A DNA stretch of 64,000 bases from Azorhizobium doebereinerae UFLA1-100 (GTDB taxonomy: Bacteria > Pseudomonadota > Alphaproteobacteria > Rhizobiales > Xanthobacteraceae): the NCBI RefSeq assembly GCF_000473085.1, contig NZ_AXBA01000002.1, forward strand, positions 62,001 through 126,000. Reading direction: 5' to 3'. The first letter of the stretch is position 1. Each line of letters starts with the position of its first letter. The notes under the pieces were generated by a model. That model saw nothing but the letters and a program-made list of their open reading frames with translations. It had not been told where the DNA came from and did not search any database. The position numbers and the translations under genes are program-made. This document shows positions 8,883-16,856 of the stretch, piece by piece.

Positions 8883-10927
8883 TGAGCACCGACACCTACG
8901 AACGGGCCGACGTCATTGCCGCGGCGGCGGATGCTGCCAAGGCCCACGGCGAGTTCCACGACTTTGCCAACGCCATCGAGCGCCGATTCCGCGAGATGGC
9001 GGGCGGAGAGCTCTATGCCGTCGACGCCGGCGACCTCTTCAGCGTCTATCTGGCGGCCTACCCGGATGGCACCAACCCGATCTTCCGGGTGCGCACGGAA
9101 CACGACTGCTCGTGCTGCAAGAATTTCGTGCGCAATGTCGGGCATCTGGTTTCCCTCCAGTGTGGCCAGATCAGCACCGTCTGGGACGTGGCCGGCCTGG
9201 AATATCCCTTCGACGTGGTGGCCGCCAAGCTCGCTGAGCATGTGCTGTCCAGGCCGATCTCGACGGTGTTCCGCACGAAGGAGTTCAAATTCGGCGCCCA
9301 CCATACGAACGAGCTCCGTGAGGAAGGTGTCACGCGCCGCTGGCATCACTTCTTCTGCGACGTACCGAGCCGGTTCCGGTCCGATGCGCCCGATGCCGCC
9401 CGCGGTGAGGTCGGGGCGACCGCGCAGGTGCTCCGGCGGGGCCTCGAGGAACTCTCCGCCGACAGCATCGAGACCGTCGTCGACCTGATCCAGGACAATG
9501 CGCTGTATCGTGGCGCGGAGTTCGAGCACCAGGTGCTGGAGTTCCTCAACCTTCATGCGCGCTATCCCCGCGAGAGATCGGCCAGCGAGAAGGATGCCTT
9601 CATCTGGGCCCACGTCGGAAGACCCGCGGCGCGCTTCCGCAACACCGTGATTGGGACCCTCGTGCAGGACATCGCCGCCGGTGTCGATCTGGACCACGCC
9701 GTGCGCTCCTACGAGGCCAAGGTGGCGCCGCAGAACTACAAGCGCCCGACCGCGCTCATCACGCCGAGGATGATCAGCGATGCCATCACCAAGCTGAAGG
9801 ATCTGGGCCTCGAGAGCGCCGTCGAGCGCCGCTTCGCCCGGATGTCGGATGTCTCGGTGAACAACGTCCTGTTCGTCGACAACTCGGTCCGCGGGGCGAT
9901 GAAGGACGGCCTGGCCGGCCTGCTGATGGAAGCGGTCAAGCCGGTCATGAACGACGTCAAGGGCGCCGAGCCGATCGCCATCGAGGAGTTTCTCTCCCGG
10001 ATCGTGCCGCAGGCCACCTCCATCGGCTTGCTGCTGGAGAACAAGCATCTCCAGAACTTCATGAGCCTGACGGCGCCGGTCCATGCCGATGCTGGAAAGC
10101 TGTTCAAATGGGGTAACGGGTTCGCATGGTCCTACGACGGCGATGCGGCGGACTCGATCAAGCAGCGCGTGAAGCGTGCCGGCGGCAATGTCGATGCCGA
10201 TCTGCGCGTCTCGCTGGCCTGGTTCAACACCGACGACCTCGATCTTCACGTGATCGAGCCCTCCGGCCGGCACGTCTTCTATGGCGACAAGTGCGGCATC
10301 CTCGACGTCGATATGAACGTCAGCAACCTGGTCCGTGATCCGGTGGAGAATCTCTCCTGGGTGCGCCCGCTGCGCGACGGCCGGTACCTGATCCAAGTCC
10401 ATCAGTTCACGCGCCGGGAGTCGATCGACATCGGTTTCGTGCTCGAGGTCGAACACCGCGGCAAGGTGGACACTTTCACCTATGAGCGCGCAGTGAGCGG
10501 CCTCGTCAATGCCCTCTCCCTTGAGGTGCTGCACGGCACTCTGGCGATGACCGGCATCGGCGCGGGTCTGAAGTCTGGATCGCTGTCGCAAGAGAAGTGG
10601 GGCGTCAAGACCGGAACGCTGGTCCCCGTCGATACGCTGATGGCGAGCCCGAACCACTGGGATGGCCAGGCCACCGGGAACAAGCACTGGTTCTTCTTCC
10701 TCAAGGACTGCCGCAACCCCTCGCCGGCCCGCGGCATCTACAACGAATTCCTGTCGCCGGCCCTCGACCCGCACAGGAAGGTCTTCGAGGTGCTCGGCGC
10801 CAAGTCGAAGTGCGCCCCGGAAACCGAGCAACTCTCAGGCGTCGGCTTCTCCTCCACCCGTCACGACCAGGTGACCGTGGTGGCGAAGGGGGACTGCATC
10901 AACAAGGCATTCGCCATCACTTTCTGA
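8882..10927 (+). CDS. Large unknown phage protein with DUF2135/YfaP-like beta domain
   Basis: 681 residues, the largest gene of the element. The N-terminal half (about 1-330) contains a CSCC cluster near residue 77 and otherwise helical sequence. Residues about 437-545 contain the pattern LAWFNTDDLDLHVIEPSG, then DVDMNV, then ENLSWVRPLRDGRYLIQV, which resembles the beta-sandwich DUF2135 (YfaP-like) domain usually found beside von Willebrand A domains. The C-terminus GVGFSSTRHDQVTVVAKG looks like a separate conserved end domain. No signal peptide, membrane segment or catalytic motif is seen. Its partner is probably the 140-residue product of the next gene, 11 bp away. Function unknown. Confidence 0.75.
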   Translation: MSTDTYERADVIAAAADAAKAHGEFHDFANAIERRFREMAGGELYAVDAGDLFSVYLAAYPDGTNPIFRVRTEHDCSCCKNFVRNVGHLVSLQCGQISTVWDVAGLEYPFDVVAAKLAEHVLSRPISTVFRTKEFKFGAHHTNELREEGVTRRWHHFFCDVPSRFRSDAPDAARGEVGATAQVLRRGLEELSADSIETVVDLIQDNALYRGAEFEHQVLEFLNLHARYPRERSASEKDAFIWAHVGRPAARFRNTVIGTLVQDIAAGVDLDHAVRSYEAKVAPQNYKRPTALITPRMISDAITKLKDLGLESAVERRFARMSDVSVNNVLFVDNSVRGAMKDGLAGLLMEAVKPVMNDVKGAEPIAIEEFLSRIVPQATSIGLLLENKHLQNFMSLTAPVHADAGKLFKWGNGFAWSYDGDAADSIKQRVKRAGGNVDADLRVSLAWFNTDDLDLHVIEPSGRHVFYGDKCGILDVDMNVSNLVRDPVENLSWVRPLRDGRYLIQVHQFTRRESIDIGFVLEVEHRGKVDTFTYERAVSGLVNALSLEVLHGTLAMTGIGAGLKSGSLSQEKWGVKTGTLVPVDTLMASPNHWDGQATGNKHWFFFLKDCRNPSPARGIYNEFLSPALDPHRKVFEVLGAKSKCAPETEQLSGVGFSSTRHDQVTVVAKGDCINKAFAITF

Positions 10928-10938
10928 GGAGAGGGACC

Positions 10939-11361
10939 ATGAGCATTTTCGAAACCGCGGCCCGCAAGAAGTTCCGCTTTCCCTCGATCAAGGGCGAACT
11001 CACCGCCGAACAGGTCTGGGATCTTCCCCTTGTCGCGTGCGGACCCATCCGCGACGTCAAGGCCGACCTCGACGGCGTGGCCAGGACCATCAACACCGAA
11101 CTTCGGAGCATCTCCGAGGATTCCTTCGTCTCGATCGCGCCGGATTCGCGCAAGGCCGATCTGGAAATCAAGCTCGACATCGTGAAGCACATCATCACCG
11201 CCAAGCTGAAGGAGGCGGACGAGAAGAACGCCGCCACCGCGCGCCTGGAGAAGCGGCGCAAGCTGGTCGACGCACTCGCCTCCAAGGAGGACGCGGCGCT
11301 CGCGAGCATGTCGCGGGAAGACATCCTCAAGGAGCTCGCCGCGATCGACGGCGGAGCGTGA
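10939..11361 (+). CDS. Small helical phage protein downstream of the 681-residue protein
   Basis: 140 residues; the ATG at 10939 is preceded by a strong GAGGAGAGGG site. The C-terminal half (about 75-135) is rich in Lys, Glu and Ala with a probable coiled coil (KLKEADEKNAATARLEKRRK). The N-terminus has a distinctive FRFPSIKGELTAEQVWDLPL segment that looks conserved rather than random. Close spacing to the large gene upstream suggests the two are made together. Family not recognised. Confidence 0.7.
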   Translation: MSIFETAARKKFRFPSIKGELTAEQVWDLPLVACGPIRDVKADLDGVARTINTELRSISEDSFVSIAPDSRKADLEIKLDIVKHIITAKLKEADEKNAATARLEKRRKLVDALASKEDAALASMSREDILKELAAIDGGA

Positions 11362-11619
11362 CCGGCAGCGACCACATGCTGCTGTTCTCCCTGCTCATCT
11401 GCGCCTTCGTCGCGCCGATCATCGAGGACGTGAGGGGTCTGGTGGTGAAGGTCCCCCTCCTGTCCTGTCGAGGCCCGCCGCAACGGTGCCGGACACAACT
11501 CGTGTCGACCGCCCAGCACCGCGAGAAGGCCGTGGGATTAGCCAGGCACGGCAAGCCATTAAATCCGGCGGAGCGTTGCGGCGCTCCGCCATCAGCAGAA
11601 CGAGATTGGAACAAGCCAC
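11362..11619 (+). other. 258-bp gap in the phage operon with a hairpin
   Basis: This is the only gap above 100 bp between genes of the element. It contains a perfect 9-bp stem (11567-11575 with 11582-11590, 6-base loop) about 30 bp before the next gene, with no T-run after it. A GTG-started open frame (11358-11678) begins with a hydrophobic run (MLLFSLLICAFVAPI) and could be a tiny membrane protein, but its second half is Arg/His/Pro-rich junk overlapping the next gene by 59 bases. I judge the gap mostly regulatory. Confidence 0.4.
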
Positions 11620-12240
11620 ATGGCCGAGATCACCAGCACCTACGAGATGGCCGAGAACGAATGGGACAGCGGGTCTGAACCTCGGGACGTGCCCACCAGC
11701 ATGGTGGCGACCACGGAGAGGGAGCACGTCGGGATCGAGTTCCATGTCTCGATGCGCGACTACACCAAGCGCGACATGGATGACCTCATCGTCGAAGCTG
11801 CCGCTCGCCTCATCGTCGGCAACTACGGCACCAACAAGCTCGCGAAGCTGATCGAGGAGCGCTGCGTCGCGCTCACGGTGGAGAAGGTCGATCAGCATCT
11901 CGCAGGGATTACCGCCGAGATCATCGATCAGCCCGTCACGCCGGCCTTCGGCGACAAGAAGCCGGTCACGATGCGCGAATTCATCGGGCTCTACGGACGA
12001 GAATACCTGACCGAGCGCGTGGATAGCGAGGGCAAGCCGACCCGCGATTCCTACCGCTCCGAGCCCCGCATCACGTGGCTGGCCAACCGGCACATGGCCA
12101 GGACCTTCACGACCGAGATCGAGAAGGCCACCAACGCGGCCATCGTGGAGATCCGCGCGCTCATCAACGCGAAGCACAAGGAGGCGCTGGAGGCCGAAAA
12201 GGCGCGCATCCGCGATGCCCTGGCAAGGGTGACGGCTTGA
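11620..12240 (+). CDS. Hypothetical phage protein
   Basis: 206 residues. The ATG at 11620 has only a weak upstream site (AACAAG). The sequence is helical and charged, with a C-terminal run (about 165-206) of Lys/Glu/Ala typical of a long helix. No cysteines pair, membrane segment or catalytic motif. It opens a new run of tightly packed genes after the 258-bp gap. Family not recognised. Confidence 0.65.
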   Translation: MAEITSTYEMAENEWDSGSEPRDVPTSMVATTEREHVGIEFHVSMRDYTKRDMDDLIVEAAARLIVGNYGTNKLAKLIEERCVALTVEKVDQHLAGITAEIIDQPVTPAFGDKKPVTMREFIGLYGREYLTERVDSEGKPTRDSYRSEPRITWLANRHMARTFTTEIEKATNAAIVEIRALINAKHKEALEAEKARIRDALARVTA

Positions 12241-12258
12241 GCGTTGGAGGGCACGCCC

Positions 12259-12525
12259 ATGGCTGAGCACATGATCCGCTGCGGCGACCATGTCCACCAC
12301 ACCCCATCCGACGAAACATGGGTGGTGGCCTGGGCTGATTACGCGACCAATGACCTCGCATGGTGCGGTTGGCCGAATGGCATAGCGCGCCTGTCCGACT
12401 GCACGCTGGTCAAGGCGGCGACGGACGACGAACACGCCGAACTGCTGGCGCGCGTCCTGGACTGCGGCGACAGCCGCGCCAGCACCGCCCGCCGCCTCTA
12501 CGTGCGGGAGGCGGCCCATGGCTGA
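12259..12525 (+). CDS. Small hypothetical phage protein
   Basis: 88 residues from the ATG at 12259, with GGAGG 9 bases upstream; a TTG at 12244 is less likely because it overlaps that site. The first part is beta-rich and aromatic (HTPSDETWVVAWADYATNDLAWCGWP), reminiscent of small SH3-like phage proteins, followed by a helix. Its stop codon overlaps the next start by 8 bases. No family assigned. Confidence 0.6.
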   Translation: MAEHMIRCGDHVHHTPSDETWVVAWADYATNDLAWCGWPNGIARLSDCTLVKAATDDEHAELLARVLDCGDSRASTARRLYVREAAHG

Positions 12526-12874
12526 GACCAAGTACTTCGATCCCCGCGTTCTCGCCTCCATCACGAGCGGAACGCTGATGATCGATGATTTCGGTGCGGC
12601 TCATGCCGCCATCGAATTCATCGTTGGGCATCAGGTATGGACGCATGAGATTCCGCAGATGTCGCGAGCGATCACGCCGGAAATCGTGACGCAATACCCT
12701 GACATGCCAACCACCCATCCGGAGGACTGGCGGGCCTGTGCTGACGGACTGCTCGCGAAGTACGGTGCAGCCATCCCGATGGTCTCTGGCAATCGGCAGC
12801 GCGGTGCATCGCCCCTTGACACGCTGAATGAAGCGCTACGTCGGCCCGCAGGTGCAGGAGGCGCCAATGACTGA
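12518..12874 (+). CDS. Hypothetical phage protein
   Basis: 118 residues beginning MAETKYFDPRVLASITSGTLM and containing an IEFIVGHQVWTHEI segment, then a Pro-rich stretch (QYPDMPTTHPEDW). This start resembles small phage proteins found in many dsDNA phages, but I cannot name the family with confidence. It overlaps both neighbours by 8 bases, which supports translation. Confidence 0.6.
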   Translation: MAETKYFDPRVLASITSGTLMIDDFGAAHAAIEFIVGHQVWTHEIPQMSRAITPEIVTQYPDMPTTHPEDWRACADGLLAKYGAAIPMVSGNRQRGASPLDTLNEALRRPAGAGGAND

Positions 12875-13220
12875 GCCCGCCTTCGCTGCTCCGGAGCACG
12901 CCTCCGACCTCTACCGCCTTCCGTCCGGCGACTGGATCCAGATCCAGAACATCGACGGCGCGCGGATCAGCAATAAGCCGAACCGGCAGACGGGCGAGAT
13001 GGGCGCGCAAGTCCACCTCAACGTGGCCGGATCCTGGCACACCGTCATGTTCGATGAGATCGCCGATGCCGAGGTGTGGCTGGCCGCGATCGTCCAATAC
13101 CGCAACGACCTGCTGCGCCCCCGGTCCAGCAAGAGCGCCACGCGCGCCGAGGCGCTGCAAATGGTGGCCGGCCTGCACAGCCGCCACCGTCCCACGCAAG
13201 ACGAAGACGGGGACTCCTGA
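12867..13220 (+). CDS. Hypothetical phage protein
   Basis: 117 residues from the ATG at 12867, which overlaps the preceding stop. The sequence suggests a beta-rich domain (DWIQIQNIDGARISN, VHLNVAGSWHTVMF) followed by a helical C-terminus. No motif recognised. Its stop overlaps the next start by one base (TGATG). Confidence 0.6.
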   Translation: MTEPAFAAPEHASDLYRLPSGDWIQIQNIDGARISNKPNRQTGEMGAQVHLNVAGSWHTVMFDEIADAEVWLAAIVQYRNDLLRPRSSKSATRAEALQMVAGLHSRHRPTQDEDGDS

Positions 13221-14326
13221 TGGCCGGAAAGTCAAAGATCGAATGGTGCACCGACACATGGAATCCCATCGTCGGTTGCTCGGTCACCTCGCCCGGCTGC
13301 ACCAACTGCTACGCCATGTCGATGGCGCGGCGGATCGAAGCCATGCAACCCGGCTCGCACTATGCCGGCACCACGCAGGTGGTGAAGGGCAATCCGGTCT
13401 GGACCGGTAAAGTCGCGCTCGCACCCGAGCACATCCTCACCCAGCCGCTGAGCTGGCGGCGCGGCCGGAAGATCTTCGTCAATTCCATGGGTGACCTCTT
13501 TCATGAGGATGTCACCGACGAATGGATCGACTGCGTTTTCGCGGTGATGGCGCTGGCGCCGCACCACACTTTCCAGGTGCTCACGAAGCGCGCCGCACGG
13601 ATGCGGGCTTATATGTCCGACCCGAGCGTTGTCCGCCGCGTCTATGAGCTCGCCTGCGATATGGCTGTCGCGATGCGGCTGGCAGTCGTCCTGATCGCTG
13701 ACCCGGCACATGACAAGTTTGCACCACCCGGCGTGCGGATCCGTCTTGGCTTATGGCCGCTCCCGAAGGTCTGGCTTGGCGTTTCGGCCGAGGACCAGCG
13801 CCGGGCCGATGAGCGGGTGCCGGATCTGCTGGCGACGCCGGCGGCCGTGCGTTTCGTCAGCGCCGAGCCGCTGCTGGGGCAGCTCGTCTTTCGGCAGTGG
13901 CTATCGTTCGACCAGCCGTGCCGCGGATGCGGCTACGCGGGTGCATTAGGGGGCGCGTTCCCTCGCCGCGACGCTCAATGCCCAAGGTGCGGCATCATCC
14001 ACACAACCATCGACTGGATCATCGTAGGCGGCGAGAGCGGCCCCGGCGCGCGGCCGATGCATCCTGACTGGGCTCGGGCCATTCGCGACCGATGCGCGAC
14101 TGCCGGCGTCCCGTTCTTTTTCAAGCAGTGGGGAGAGTGGGCGCCGCCGAGCGTGTTGTTCGCGGACACGCTCGCCAACTGCCGGCTTCAGGCGCGCGCA
14201 GAGGCCAATCCTTCATTGGTGCACGTCTTCCCTGACGGGTTGAACATGGGTCGGATCGGCAAGCGCTCCGCCGGCCGGCTGCTGGACGGGCGCGAGCACA
14301 ACGGCATGCCGGAGATGCGCTCATGA
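13220..14326 (+). CDS. DUF5131 (phage Gp37/Gp68 family) protein with extra zinc ribbon
   Basis: 368 residues. The N-terminus has the family signature IEWCTDTWNP...GC...SPGCTNCYA with Cys10, Cys20, Cys27 and Cys30, and the conserved FVNSMGDLFHE and IIVGGESGPGARPM segments follow. The fold is thought to be radical-SAM/TIM-barrel related, but no function is established. Residues 234-257 add two CxxC knuckles (Cys234/237, Cys254/257), a zinc ribbon inserted before the GGESG motif and longer than in compact members. The start is the ATG at 13220 in TGATG. It is a common cargo gene of phages and mobile elements. Confidence 0.88.
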   Translation: MAGKSKIEWCTDTWNPIVGCSVTSPGCTNCYAMSMARRIEAMQPGSHYAGTTQVVKGNPVWTGKVALAPEHILTQPLSWRRGRKIFVNSMGDLFHEDVTDEWIDCVFAVMALAPHHTFQVLTKRAARMRAYMSDPSVVRRVYELACDMAVAMRLAVVLIADPAHDKFAPPGVRIRLGLWPLPKVWLGVSAEDQRRADERVPDLLATPAAVRFVSAEPLLGQLVFRQWLSFDQPCRGCGYAGALGGAFPRRDAQCPRCGIIHTTIDWIIVGGESGPGARPMHPDWARAIRDRCATAGVPFFFKQWGEWAPPSVLFADTLANCRLQARAEANPSLVHVFPDGLNMGRIGKRSAGRLLDGREHNGMPEMRS

Positions 14327-15156
14327 ACGCGCAGCAGATCCTCGCGGTCCCCCCGACCGATTACGCCCGGCTGTTCCCGGCCGCGGACACGATCCGCGCC
14401 GTCTACCACGATCTCCTGTTTGCTTGGCACCCCGACCGTCAGCCCGATCCCCAGGCAGCCGCGGTCACCGCGCACCTGAAGATGCTCCACGACGAAGCGT
14501 GCAAGGCGCGGGATGCCGGCAACTGGACAGAGCCGAACACGCTCCGCCTCCAGGCGGACGGTCGCCAGTTCGTCTTCCGCTTCCAGCGCAAGGTGGCAAC
14601 GCCCGCCGGCAACCTTCATGTCGGGCTCGCGCGCCTCGCCGTCGTGTCCGATGCCGGGATGGATGACCTGGTGCGCCACGCGCGCAAGGTCGCCGCCGGC
14701 TTGCCGCCCCTGCCCCGCGCGATGACATCGGAGTTCCTTCCGCTGCTGCCGGGGACCTACCAGCCGACGCAATCGGCCGGACGGGAGGGCTACACCTTCA
14801 AGATGGACCCGCGGGCGGTCCGAGTGCGCGATCTCCTCGACAAGACGGGCGGGCTCGACACCGTTGCCGCCTTGGTGGATGACCTCACGGACCCCTCCAC
14901 AAAGTCGGATGGCAACCGGCAGGTGCGACGCGCGATCGACCGTGCCCACTCGGCGAAGGCGTCCCCAGCAGCCAAGACCGTAAAGTTGGCGGACATCATC
15001 GACAACACGACATCCATCGTCCGGCACGACCGCAGCTTCGCCAGGCTCTACCGCTCGGAGATCGAGATGCTGTTGCCGCTCCTCGCGGAAGGCGACACCA
15101 GCCTTCACGCGCGAGCATCCGCGCAGGTGGCGTCGGCGATGGAGAATTGCAGATGA
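14323..15156 (+). CDS. J-domain-like protein fused to the C-terminal half of an HD phosphohydrolase
   Basis: 277 residues. The N-terminus (about 11-62) has the J-domain pattern with HPD at residues 36-38 in a VYHDLLFAWHPDRQ context. Residues about 165-265 match the second half of RelA/SpoT- or MESH1-type HD phosphohydrolases: VDDLTD, then NRQVRRAIDRAH, then TVKLADIIDNTTSI (residues 219-232), then RHDRSFARLYRSE. The first His and the His-Asp pair of the HD site are missing, replaced by the J segment and a linker; only the last Asp (in KLAD) remains. It is therefore unlikely to be a working hydrolase. It overlaps DUF5131 and the reductase gene by 4 bases each. Confidence 0.75.
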   Translation: MNAQQILAVPPTDYARLFPAADTIRAVYHDLLFAWHPDRQPDPQAAAVTAHLKMLHDEACKARDAGNWTEPNTLRLQADGRQFVFRFQRKVATPAGNLHVGLARLAVVSDAGMDDLVRHARKVAAGLPPLPRAMTSEFLPLLPGTYQPTQSAGREGYTFKMDPRAVRVRDLLDKTGGLDTVAALVDDLTDPSTKSDGNRQVRRAIDRAHSAKASPAAKTVKLADIIDNTTSIVRHDRSFARLYRSEIEMLLPLLAEGDTSLHARASAQVASAMENCR

Positions 15157-15548
15157 GCATTGCTGACATTCGACTCATCGCGGCCGTCGGCCGCCGGGGG
15201 CAGCTCGGTCTCGACGACGAGTTGCCGTGGCGCGATCCGGTTGACCTCGCGTTCTTCCGCAACAACACAACCTTCTGCACCGTCATCGTGGGCCGCCGCA
15301 CCGCCGAAGCGGTCGGTACCCTGCCGAAGCGCCACGTCGCCATCTGGGACGGGAAGGAGGAGCCAGCCGCGTTCCTCGCCGGGATCAAGCAGCCGCATTG
15401 GGCGAAGGGCTCGCCGATCTGGATCGCCGGCGGCGCACGCACCTATCGCGCCTTCATGCCGCTCGTGCGAACCTGCGTCATCACGCGCATCGACTATGAC
15501 GGGCCGGCCGACACCTGGATGCCGCCCCTGTGGGAGCCTGCGCGATGA
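15153..15548 (+). CDS. Short dihydrofolate reductase-family protein
   Basis: 131 residues from the ATG overlapping the previous stop. The DHFR landmarks are in order: IRLIAAVG, LPWRDPVDLAFF with the substrate-binding Asp31, VIVGRRT for NADPH, IAGGARTYRAF with the Gly93-Gly94 pair, and ITRID with the conserved Thr. It ends right after the DTWMPP segment, about 35-40 residues before a normal DHFR would, so the last beta strands are absent. It may make tetrahydrofolate for phage thymidylate synthesis, or have shifted function. No frameshift that would restore the end is obvious. Confidence 0.8.
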   Translation: MSIADIRLIAAVGRRGQLGLDDELPWRDPVDLAFFRNNTTFCTVIVGRRTAEAVGTLPKRHVAIWDGKEEPAAFLAGIKQPHWAKGSPIWIAGGARTYRAFMPLVRTCVITRIDYDGPADTWMPPLWEPAR

Positions 15549-16054
15549 TTGCCCGCAGCGGCTCAGCCGTGACACCGACCTCCGGACCGGCACCGATCTG
15601 CCCGGCGTGCGGTAACGCCGCCCGCTTGACCGACGGCAGCGAGATCTACCAGCATCGGCCCGATCTGCACCTCAAGCCGATCTGGAAATGCGACGGCTGC
15701 GGAGCCTATGTCGGATGCCATCCCGGCGGCACACGTCCGCTGGGCACGCCGGCGGATGCTGAACTGCGCGTCGCGCGCTCGAAGCTGCACGAGCAGATGA
15801 TCGACCCGCTTTGGCGGACGGCGGACGTCAGCGGCGAGTATGGCGCTGCGAACGATCGCAGCCGCCGGCGGATACGCGCCAAGGCGAGGGTGCGCGTCTA
15901 CGACTTCATGTCCCACCGGCTCGGGATTCCGAGGGACGAGTGCCACACCGGGCTGTTCGACATCGAACGCTGCCGCGCTGCGTGGCGAGCACTCCAGGGC
16001 ATCACTTATCCCGAGATCAGGGCCTGGGCTCTGAAGCAGAAGGAAGCGGCCTGA
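15545..16054 (+). CDS. DUF3268-type zinc-finger protein
   Basis: 169 residues. CPAC near residue 19 and CDGC near residue 49 form a zinc ribbon around an IYQHRPDLHLKPIWKC core; AYVGCHPGGTRPLGTPAD and ELRVARSKLHEQMIDPLW follow, as in the DUF3268 family of phage and plasmid proteins. The C-terminal half resembles a small helical domain (YDFMSHRLGIP, CHTGLFDIERC). Function unknown; nucleic-acid binding is likely from the ribbon. It is coupled to its neighbours by overlapping codons. Confidence 0.78.
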   Translation: MIARSGSAVTPTSGPAPICPACGNAARLTDGSEIYQHRPDLHLKPIWKCDGCGAYVGCHPGGTRPLGTPADAELRVARSKLHEQMIDPLWRTADVSGEYGAANDRSRRRIRAKARVRVYDFMSHRLGIPRDECHTGLFDIERCRAAWRALQGITYPEIRAWALKQKEAA

Positions 16055-16500
16055 TGCGCATCCTCGTCTGCGGCGGCCGCACCTTCGGCAACCTCCCCCG
16101 CGACATCGAGCCCGGCGCCCTGCCGCAGCTCCAGGCCAAAGCCAGGGCGGAACGCGACTTGGTCAATTCCACGCTCACCCGCCTGCATCAGCAGTACCAC
16201 TTCACGGTGCTGATCCAGGGCGGCCAGCGCGGCGCCGATTACTGGGCCAAGAAGTGGGCTGAGCGCCACGGCGTTCCGGTGATCGAGTTCAAGGCCAACC
16301 GGTACCCGAACGGCCGCCGCCATGGAGTGGACCGCTCGGCCGGCCCGCGGCGGAACGCGCTGATGATCGCCGATGGGAAGCCGGACAGAGTCATCGCCTT
16401 TCCTGGTGGCAAAGGCACTGCATCCATGCTGGCCATCGCCCGGGCCGCCGGCGCGGAAATCCAGCGTATCCCCGCGAAAGAAGCAACGGAGGTCGCATGA
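16054..16500 (+). CDS. SLOG-superfamily (DUF2493) nucleotide-binding protein
   Basis: 148 residues from the ATG in TGATG. It has the Rossmann-like SLOG pattern: ILVCGGRTF at the start, VLIQGGQRGADYWAKKWA near residue 55, GPRRNALMI near 98 and VIAFPGGKGTASM near 112. Family members bind nucleotide-derived ligands (YspA/DprA/LOG relatives), and many phages carry one without known function. It may sense or process a modified nucleotide, which is inference. Confidence 0.85.
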   Translation: MRILVCGGRTFGNLPRDIEPGALPQLQAKARAERDLVNSTLTRLHQQYHFTVLIQGGQRGADYWAKKWAERHGVPVIEFKANRYPNGRRHGVDRSAGPRRNALMIADGKPDRVIAFPGGKGTASMLAIARAAGAEIQRIPAKEATEVA

Positions 16501-16856
16501 CCATCACCGACGGCAGCCCTGTGCCGACCACGAGCCACTGGAACATCTGCTGGAACACCTATGACAGCGCGCGTGTCGGGTTCGAGATCACGGCGTCGCC
16601 GCACGGATCGTGTCTTCCCATCTGCCAGAGCCCGCTTTACCGGCCCGGCGGCCGGACCAACTGGTCACACGATGAGTTGACCAGGCACGCGAATACGATC
16701 GCCGCCGCGCCTGACCTGTTGGCCGCGGCCGAGCACCTGTCAACCGTTTACGACGGGATCTGGGTCAAGATCTCCGACGGCGAGGCCGCCTTGCTGAAGG
16801 AGGCGTGGGCGCGAATGGAGGCAGCCATCGCCAAAGCGAGGGGCGTGGTGGCATGA
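16497..16856 (+). CDS. Hypothetical phage protein
   Basis: 119 residues. The middle has the ARHANTIAAAPDLLAAAEHL-like stretch (about 60-80) that recurs in many short phage early proteins, followed by a helix (ALLKEAWARMEAAIAKAR). No function is known for that pattern. Overlaps of 4 bases at both ends place it in the coupled run. Confidence 0.6.
   Translation: MTITDGSPVPTTSHWNICWNTYDSARVGFEITASPHGSCLPICQSPLYRPGGRTNWSHDELTRHANTIAAAPDLLAAAEHLSTVYDGIWVKISDGEAALLKEAWARMEAAIAKARGVVA

Noticed and set aside
8879-10831. A 650-codon minus-strand frame
   Set aside because: Antisense to the 681-residue phage gene, which has a proper start overlap and a recognisable domain; the element is otherwise transcribed only rightward.
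11358-11678. GTG-started frame with a hydrophobic start
   Set aside because: The first 25 residues could be a membrane segment, but the rest is Arg/His-rich and overlaps the next gene by 59 bases out of frame, unlike the neat overlaps elsewhere.
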